The notes under the pieces were generated by a model that was not told the DNA's origin, did no database searches, and saw nothing but the letters and a program-made list of their open reading frames with translations. DNA of 52,117 nt from Bigelowiella natans CCMP2755. Its lineage: Eukaryota; Cercozoa; Chlorarachniophyceae. The stretch is taken from the NCBI GenBank assembly GCA_000320545.1, contig ADNK01001573.1:50001-102117 (forward strand), given 5' to 3'. Numbering within the stretch: the first letter of the stretch is position 1; the number at the start of each line of letters is the position of its first letter. Of the stretch, positions 47,017 through 52,117 are shown in pieces. The position numbers were made by a program, and so were the translations under genes.

Positions 47017-47122
47017 AGTGTCTTCCAGACACTCTCGCTATCATGGGGGCGAATGTAGAATACGCTATAGATTTCTATATGATTGCACAGTGTCTTCCAG
47101 ACACTGCACAATCATGGGGGCG
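47017..47122 (+). repeat. Duplicated hairpin plus ATGGGGGCG module
   Basis: AGTGTCT-TCC-AGACACT (47017-47033) is a perfect 7-bp-stem hairpin followed 9 bases later by ATGGGGGCG (47043-47051). The second copy has an 8-bp stem (47088-47106) and the same ATGGGGGCG 7 bases later (47114-47122). The sequence between the copies is unrelated, so the module rather than the whole segment is duplicated. Confidence 0.85.
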
Positions 47123-47635
47123 GATATAATAATGAAGACGAGATACCTAGTGTATAACAAATACGAAGTCAAATATAAGGAGAGAACATGCAAAAGCTGT
47201 ATACTACAAGATACCTACGAAGTTAACAAAAGGAAAAACGATCGCCTGGAGATCCACACAATTATCGGTATTATATTGGAAGTGGCGAGGCATCTGCTGT
47301 GGCTCCTATGTACAATGGCCACAATAAAGAAATGCAGAGACCGCAACAAAGCAGCATGGGTAATATAGCGATTTCTAAGGCACGTGAACTTGAGTCTCCA
47401 TACAGGGTTAACGGATCGTCCACAGCATGACTACCAAGGAGGGCCTATTCACAAAGACAACCAAATAGTTACGCAGAGAAATGGCTATCACAGATCCAGG
47501 CCGGTCGAAGCGGTGAATATTCATTATGAGGAAGTTAGCGCCCCTTATGGTGCTCAGTGATGACTCATTATTATATAAATAATTCAATAACCGTCGTTAT
47601 AGCTTTCCGGTAAGAGAATCCTCGCTCCCCCCTTC

Positions 47636-48319
47636 ATGGAAGCAGGCAGAAGGGGAATCTATCACAATGAGGGTTCTGGCACAAAAGGTTATCATGGCAA
47701 GGACACCGATAGATCGAAATTGGCCGCACCTTATGAGACAAAATCGCGCCTACAGGGCGAAGCATACTTGGGGTCGAACGTTCGGGACCAGGCAAGAGCA
47801 GCGGTCCCTCAACAAAGCTTTGAGGGGGCTCCTCCACCCCCCCTTCCTCGTCATATCACTAACGAAACAGCTAGTATTAGCTTAGTCTCACAAAAACGCA
47901 GCAACAATCTGGAATCTTTCTGGAACTTTCATGGGCATCAGAAACAACCCTTCAAAGTAGACCGCCGTAGCCATCACAACGCAAACAGCAGCAGCAGTAG
48001 TGACAGTGTAAGTGACAGAGATGGCATCAAACAGCAACGATCAAACCAGAAGGGTCGTGCTGCTCGTGCTGCTGATGACGAAAAACAGAAGAAGAAGAAG
48101 GAGGAAAGGACTACTTGCACTACCCACCTGTCTACCTACCTACCGAGCCTTGGTCAACACCGCATGTGGGTGCAGGTGACGAACGTAGGGCATTCCGGAA
48201 TTTTTCTGGAATCTTTCTGGAAGTGCCCAGGGGATTCCAGAATTTTTTCTGGAAGTGCACCAGTGTCGCAGAAAAATTCTTTTCTGAAAGCACACTGGTG
48301 TCGTTCAAAAAAAAATTAA
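47636..48319 (+). CDS. Possible second ORF of the copia element
   Basis: A 227-codon frame after pol, polar and basic, with a Ser run and a Lys-rich stretch (about residues 150-158). There is no zinc finger, membrane span or catalytic motif. Its C-terminal part overlaps TTC/GAA modules that look regulatory, so the frame may be chance. Some copia lineages (Sireviruses) carry an extra ORF here, but I see no likeness to it. Confidence 0.22.
   Translation: MEAGRRGIYHNEGSGTKGYHGKDTDRSKLAAPYETKSRLQGEAYLGSNVRDQARAAVPQQSFEGAPPPPLPRHITNETASISLVSQKRSNNLESFWNFHGHQKQPFKVDRRSHHNANSSSSSDSVSDRDGIKQQRSNQKGRAARAADDEKQKKKKEERTTCTTHLSTYLPSLGQHRMWVQVTNVGHSGIFLESFWKCPGDSRIFSGSAPVSQKNSFLKAHWCRSKKN
48194..48262 (+). 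promoter_or_regulatory. Degenerate heat-shock-element cluster upstream of 3' LTR
   Basis: ATTCCGGAATTTTTCTGGAA continues with further TTC/GAA pairs: pairs at 5-bp spacing separated by 6-bp steps, then a second group starting GATTCCAGAA. A shorter group lies at 47908-47935. The spacing is imperfect compared with the LTR array. Confidence 0.5.
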
Positions 48320-48629
48320 TTTTTTGGACAAGTCCCAGTTCGTACCGAAATGGTGGCACCTTGCCCAGTCAGGCAAGAATTTTTCCTGCCGATTTCGGAG
48401 TGCACCATGCCCATGGCACCTTGCCCAGTTGCAAGCCTGGGAATTTTGTGCCTCTGCACAGAGTTTTTGGGCGTCTGGTGGTGCGATGTTTGGTCGGCAA
48501 AACATTGCCAACCATTCGGACTCCGAAACCTTTGGGAATGGCGTCCATGTGCAGCACCGTGCAAAAGTTCTGTCACCATGGCAGAAATGGCACGTGCACA
48601 TCAGCACTCTGATCGTGGTCACCACGTCC

Positions 48630-48638
48630 ATGGGGGCG
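48630..48638 (+). promoter_or_regulatory. Candidate polypurine tract
   Basis: ATGGGGGCG ends at the base before the right LTR, where the plus-strand primer must lie. It is short and interrupted for a polypurine tract, but the same nine bases recur at 47043 and 47114. Confidence 0.6.
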
Positions 48639-49006
48639 TGTCAGCGGTCTGGCCGCGCCACCCACGATCAAGGAGCTGTCGCAGCATGCGCACGTCCACT
48701 CGTGCTGCACGCTGCGCTGCGCACATGCGCATGGAAGTTCTCAGAACTTCGGGAATCTTCCAGAATCTTCGAGAACATTCCGGAAGCTTCGAGAACCTTC
48801 CAGAAACACTCGAGAGAATTCGAGAGAATTCTGGAAGATTCGAGAATCTTCGCGAATGCGCCGGAACCCAATGCGCACATGCATGCAGCGCAAGTCACAA
48901 GTCATCATCAGAATCCAAAAGCACACGAGACCGCGTGTTGACTTTCCAACATCAACAGCACAGTCCCGCGCACAAAAGCCAAACAGCTACCGCTAGTCCG
49001 CTAAAA
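48639..49006 (+). repeat. 3' long terminal repeat
   Basis: 368 bp, read base by base as identical to the 5' LTR. Followed at once by the target duplication CTAGA (49007-49011). Confidence 0.95.
48734..48856 (+). promoter_or_regulatory. Heat-shock element array in 3' LTR
   Basis: Same array as in the 5' LTR: 12 modules at exact 5-bp spacing (48748-48805) and five more (48834-48856). In this position it could drive transcription outward into the right flank on heat shock. Confidence 0.88.
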
Positions 49007-50100
49007 CTAGAACATGACATCATCAGTTCAGCGACTCTAGCTAGCCATGCTAGCAAGAGGCTAGCAAGAGCAAAAAGCCACCAGGCAACAGGCTACCTAG
49101 CTACATCAGTTGAGCCGTGCTAGCGTGCGCTGGCTAGCTAGTGCGTTTTTGATGATCATCATCGTGCTAGTCTTAGCTAGCAACAACAACAATGTCATGA
49201 TGGCTGGATTTGCATCCAACGTTGCACCAGATCGATGATGAGGCTAAAGGCTCTGTGTGTTCGCTGTTGACGTTTGATTGAATCGTGGACGCGGAGGTGC
49301 AGCTGGTGAGTGCCGTTTGAAACGGAAAAACCGCAAGGACGTTTTCGATGGCTCGTGCCGTGTTTCGTGAAAACGCAGCAAGCTGGCAAGTGTCACAGCA
49401 CGTCGTTCAGTGGTTCGGGTGATCACACAATTTCAACGTCAAACGATTTTTCTGGAGGGAATCTGGCTGCTTTTGGGTTCCGCCTTTTGTTGTTTCACTT
49501 GACGCGAAAGAAAGCTTCTCTTCAAAAAACTGACAATGAGCTCATCGTGAAGTTCGGAACGTGTCGTTCCGCCCACATTGGGAAATTTTCCCCAGATCAA
49601 TTGACGGCACACTCCAGAGACAAGAGCGTGCTCATGCACTCTCGCGTGACAAACTCAGGGAAACAACTTCTGTGATGTGGTTCAAGAGGAAAGATTTTTG
49701 TGCTGCACGTCAAACCGTCATGCTTCCTGCAAAAGAAAGCTGTCGCCTACCAGAAATAGAATGGAAATCTGTCCGAAATGGTCTGCCTGACAAAACCATT
49801 CCATTGCCTTCGTGTCGTCAAAATAAGTCCAGATACTTCGGTGAGAGAAAAAGGTCTACAATTAGACCAAAAACAAAAGTGGATCATATTGGTATGTCTC
49901 AGATGAACTGTACAAGGAGATTTCAATTGGACGGGCATTGAAGAGGTCAATGCTATCTCTATTTTGAACATTATTGACAGCGAATATTCGCATTGTTACT
50001 TCGCACATATGTTGTCGTTTGTAGAAGACGCAGTGTGTTGATGAACAAAAAGATATTGGAAGAAAAATCTGAATAATGTCGAATGAGAATCCATAGCTTA
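49007..50100. other. Right half of CTAG island E and unassigned DNA
   Basis: From 49007 to about 49190 there are about 11 CTAG sites (ACTCTAGCTAGCC, GGCTAGCTAGTG and similar), continuing the island that flanks the left LTR. From 49200 to 50100 there are overlapping frames of 60-126 codons on both strands with no recognisable motif; I call no gene. Confidence 0.5.
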
Positions 50101-50750
50101 CCCAGCCCCTACCATTGCTTCCAATCGTTTACCTATGGAGCGTACGAGTACCCCCGGGTCAGATACGTGGGGATCAGCCCGACATTTGGGTGGGGAAGCC
50201 ACGCCATTATTTAGGGGTCCTGGAAGTGGTGGGAACATCGGAAATAGGGATGCAAAACAAGGTCTTCCTTCTACAATCCTGCTTCATCAACCGTCGGGTA
50301 GGCGGTTTCCAGTTCCCCTGGTTGGTTCTAATCGGTCGCATCTGCCAAGGCAGTGCAAGGTCTCCTATGTTTATATATTGCGATTTGTAGCGCGTACCAC
50401 TACGCGGGCACAAGTCACGTGCGACAACAAAGGGGTTGTCGCGGATATAGAATATAGATAACGTAGATATTAATACAGCATAGGCACGTGGGTTCCGGCG
50501 GGACTCATGGCAGCACACCGGAAGTGTGCTGCCCCACGTGCGGCGGCATTCGCGAAAGCTTCGCGAATGATTACGCAGTGCACGATTTAATAAAAATATA
50601 ATCTTTAATAAAAATAAACACAACTCTTCAAAAGGAAGCAAACGTGCCTTTCCCCCCCCCTGCCTACTTGTGCACGTAGCGCCTCGGCCTGTGAACACCT
50701 TACGCGCAACAACCTTTGGCTTCCACACACGGGAAACGATTTGACTAACA
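50101..50750 (+). other. Presumed 5' region of a second LTR-type retroelement
   Basis: GC-richer DNA leading into a gag gene. It contains two perfect hairpins (CAGCACAC-CGGAA-GTGTGCTG at 50511-50531; ATTCGCGAA-AGC-TTCGCGAAT at 50548-50568), two CACGTG words (about 50485 and 50535), an AT-rich TATA-like stretch (50587-50620) and a C run (50652-50661). A possible primer-binding site TGGCTTCCACACACGGG lies at 50717-50733. LTR ends cannot be defined because the partner LTR is outside the window. Confidence 0.4.
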
Positions 50751-52115
50751 ATGTCACAGCAGCTAGAAGAACAGCAGGACTTTGGCTCGCAGGCCGTGCA
50801 AGGGCACGAGCAGAAACAGGAAAGGAAGGGCGATACGGACGCTAAGGAAGGAGGAGGAACACCTCCACAGGCACCGCCGGGACCAGCACCCGGGATTAAG
50901 AAAGCAGATGCAGCAGCAGAGGCACTGGAGAACTTCTACGAGGCGGACGACGAGGACGTGGCCGCCGAAAGCAAGAAGGTCGTAATGGCATTACGAGCCT
51001 TGCGACCCAGGGCGAGCAACTACGCCAAACTGAAAGTATCGATAGAATACAAGTATCAGACACATGATGTTTGGGCAGCTATCATGCAGGACATCATGGA
51101 TTACGAAGCAGACTTACCTCCAGAGTGGGCAGCTTTGTTTAGGAACGACGGGGGTCTGGGCGCCTCGCGGGGGACGACCCAGAGCACCGTCAAGCAGCAG
51201 CAGCCGGTACAGCGGAACACCCAGTTCATGTCTGTTAAAACAGCACCGGTTATGATAACGAAATACAACGGGAAAAGAGGTGAGGCAAGGAGGTGGTGGA
51301 AGAACGCTAGGAGTATACTCTGCGACTTTACCCCTAACCCCACCGAAAACGACAAGCTCAAATGGCTAGCTATAATAAAGCAAGCCATGGACCTTTACGA
51401 GACAGGCAGGACCCGGATCAGGCAGCTAGAGAAAATACACACTACAGTTAGTGGGCTACGAGACGTTGAGGCGATAATGAAGGCTTTTGTAAATGAACAG
51501 GATGCTAACTCCCTACCCCAGGCTATTAGAAAATACAGAGCAATGATGCAGCATGAGAGAGAACCTGTTAGAGACTTTGCCACGCGCTTCCAGGATATGA
51601 TCGACGAACTACATGATTTTAATTACAACACAGGTGATGATCAGGCAAGGTTTGAAGAGTTCAAGTTAAAGATAAAGGAATCCACTTACGTTACGGAGAA
51701 AGGCTACACCACGATGGAGGCAGCAGTGCAGGCTATATCCCTACGCGAGCAGGAGCAGGACCGCAAGTTTACCAGCCCTAAGGTACCTGGCATAGGAAAC
51801 ATTAACGCTATTAAGCCGCAGCGAGACTGGTACAAGGACAGGGAAGGTAACCGACGTTGCGGATACTGCTCACGTAAAGGGAAACACACCGCTAAAGACT
51901 GCAGAGACAGGAAAGAAGGACGACCCAGGATGACGATCAGGCAGCTCAACGAACACTACGAGAAGTTAAAGAGAAAGAAAGGCAGAGGACAAGGATATAA
52001 CAACAGCAAATGGCAAGGCAGCAACAACGGGAAGAACAATAAATATAAGAACAAAAAGCAGAACAGTATCAATGCTATACAGCAGCAGATAAACGGAATA
52101 TTAGATCACCTTTAA
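50751..52115 (+). CDS. Retrotransposon Gag protein
   Basis: 454 residues. An acidic, Gly/Pro-rich N-terminus (to about 70) precedes a helical capsid-like region (about 160-340), which includes ITKYNGKRGEARRWWKNAR and the ...REPVRDFATRFQDMIDEL segment typical of retrotransposon gag. A zinc knuckle follows with C370, C373, H379 and C384 (one residue longer than the usual CX2CX4HX4C between the second Cys and the His). A Lys/Asn-rich tail ends at TAA 52113-52115. Pol would lie downstream, outside the window. The layout suits a Ty3/gypsy-type or related element rather than copia, because gag is separate and ends in a stop. It is unlike the copia Gag-Pol in sequence. Confidence 0.82.
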   Translation: MSQQLEEQQDFGSQAVQGHEQKQERKGDTDAKEGGGTPPQAPPGPAPGIKKADAAAEALENFYEADDEDVAAESKKVVMALRALRPRASNYAKLKVSIEYKYQTHDVWAAIMQDIMDYEADLPPEWAALFRNDGGLGASRGTTQSTVKQQQPVQRNTQFMSVKTAPVMITKYNGKRGEARRWWKNARSILCDFTPNPTENDKLKWLAIIKQAMDLYETGRTRIRQLEKIHTTVSGLRDVEAIMKAFVNEQDANSLPQAIRKYRAMMQHEREPVRDFATRFQDMIDELHDFNYNTGDDQARFEEFKLKIKESTYVTEKGYTTMEAAVQAISLREQEQDRKFTSPKVPGIGNINAIKPQRDWYKDREGNRRCGYCSRKGKHTAKDCRDRKEGRPRMTIRQLNEHYEKLKRKKGRGQGYNNSKWQGSNNGKNNKYKNKKQNSINAIQQQINGILDHL

Positions 52116-52117
52116 GC

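Larger units (their letters stand above)
46897..48638 (+). other. Post-pol region of the copia element
   Basis: About 1.74 kb between pol and the right LTR, long for a simple copia element. It holds two hairpin modules (47017-47122), an AT-rich TATATAAATAA stretch (about 47570), a 227-codon frame (47636-48319), two clusters of TTC/GAA modules (47908-47935 and 48194-48262) and a doubled GGCACCTTGCCCAGT (48356 and 48416). No env-like membrane protein is evident. Confidence 0.6.
41913..49006 (+). mobile_element. Complete Ty1/copia LTR retrotransposon, 7094 bp
   Basis: An intact element: 368-bp LTRs at both ends, identical as read, a 5-bp target duplication CTAGA, a primer-binding site directly after the left LTR, one unbroken 1481-codon gag-pol frame in the order protease, integrase, reverse transcriptase, RNase H (the copia order), about 1.7 kb of DNA after pol, and a G-run directly before the right LTR. 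Identical LTRs and an unbroken frame mean a recent insertion and probable capacity for movement. It sits in the CTAG-rich island 3' of metX. Confidence 0.96.

Noticed and set aside
46955-47368. 137-codon frame after copia pol
   Set aside because: It spans the two hairpin/G-run modules and has no domain; those modules look regulatory, so I do not call it a gene.
50207-50728. 173-codon minus-strand frame before the gag gene
   Set aside because: It runs antisense through the presumed retroelement leader with hairpins and TATA-like DNA, and has no recognisable domain.

Overview
The window is nuclear DNA from a eukaryote. Its genes are cut into many short exons joined at GT-AG introns, and the introns and intergenic DNA are loaded with simple repeats. 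The protein genes read as enzymes and motors of a photosynthetic protist. One product carries an ER signal, a transit-like stretch and a twin-arginine lumen signal in series, which points to a complex (secondary) plastid such as that of a stramenopile or a similar alga. I cannot name the species. All gene models were assembled by eye from conserved motifs and splice phases; exon edges given to the base are the best ones, others are approximate.

Layout, left to right: a pyrroline-5-carboxylate synthase gene (minus, running off the left edge); a 5S rRNA gene (minus); a thylakoid-lumen-type gene (plus); CTAG-rich island A; a small membrane protein (minus); a DGAT2-type acyltransferase (plus); weak island B; a histidine-phosphatase/phosphoglycerate-mutase-type gene (minus); an F-box gene (plus); the large CTAG/GCATGC-rich island C; an unidentified gene (minus); a poorly resolved stretch; a very long kinesin-4/chromokinesin gene with about 30 exons (plus); island D; a coiled-coil gene (minus); a homoserine O-acetyltransferase gene (plus); island E. 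Island E is split by a complete Ty1/copia retrotransposon (41913-49006), and a second LTR-type element begins near the right edge with its gag gene.

The metabolic genes (P5CS for proline, DGAT2 for triacylglycerol, MetX for methionine) are housekeeping functions and do not form an operon-like unit.

Three things stand out. (1) The two identical 368-bp LTRs of the copia element each carry an unbroken run of 12 alternating TTC/GAA modules at exact 5-bp spacing, then a second run of 5. This is a textbook but extraordinarily long heat-shock element and predicts a heat-activated retrotransposon. (2) The same element has a primer-binding site matching the anticodon region of initiator tRNA-Met, i.e. 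half-tRNA priming, and a hairpin plus G-run module repeated inside it, with the third copy of the G-run abutting the 3' LTR. (3) Islands made of overlapping CTAG and GCATGC palindromes lie at all four convergent (3'-to-3') gene junctions, and a fifth lies 3' of MetX where the copia element has landed. None lies in a clear divergent (5'-to-5') junction. Three flanking genes take their stop codon from a CTAG at the island edge. I know of no described element type that fits these islands.
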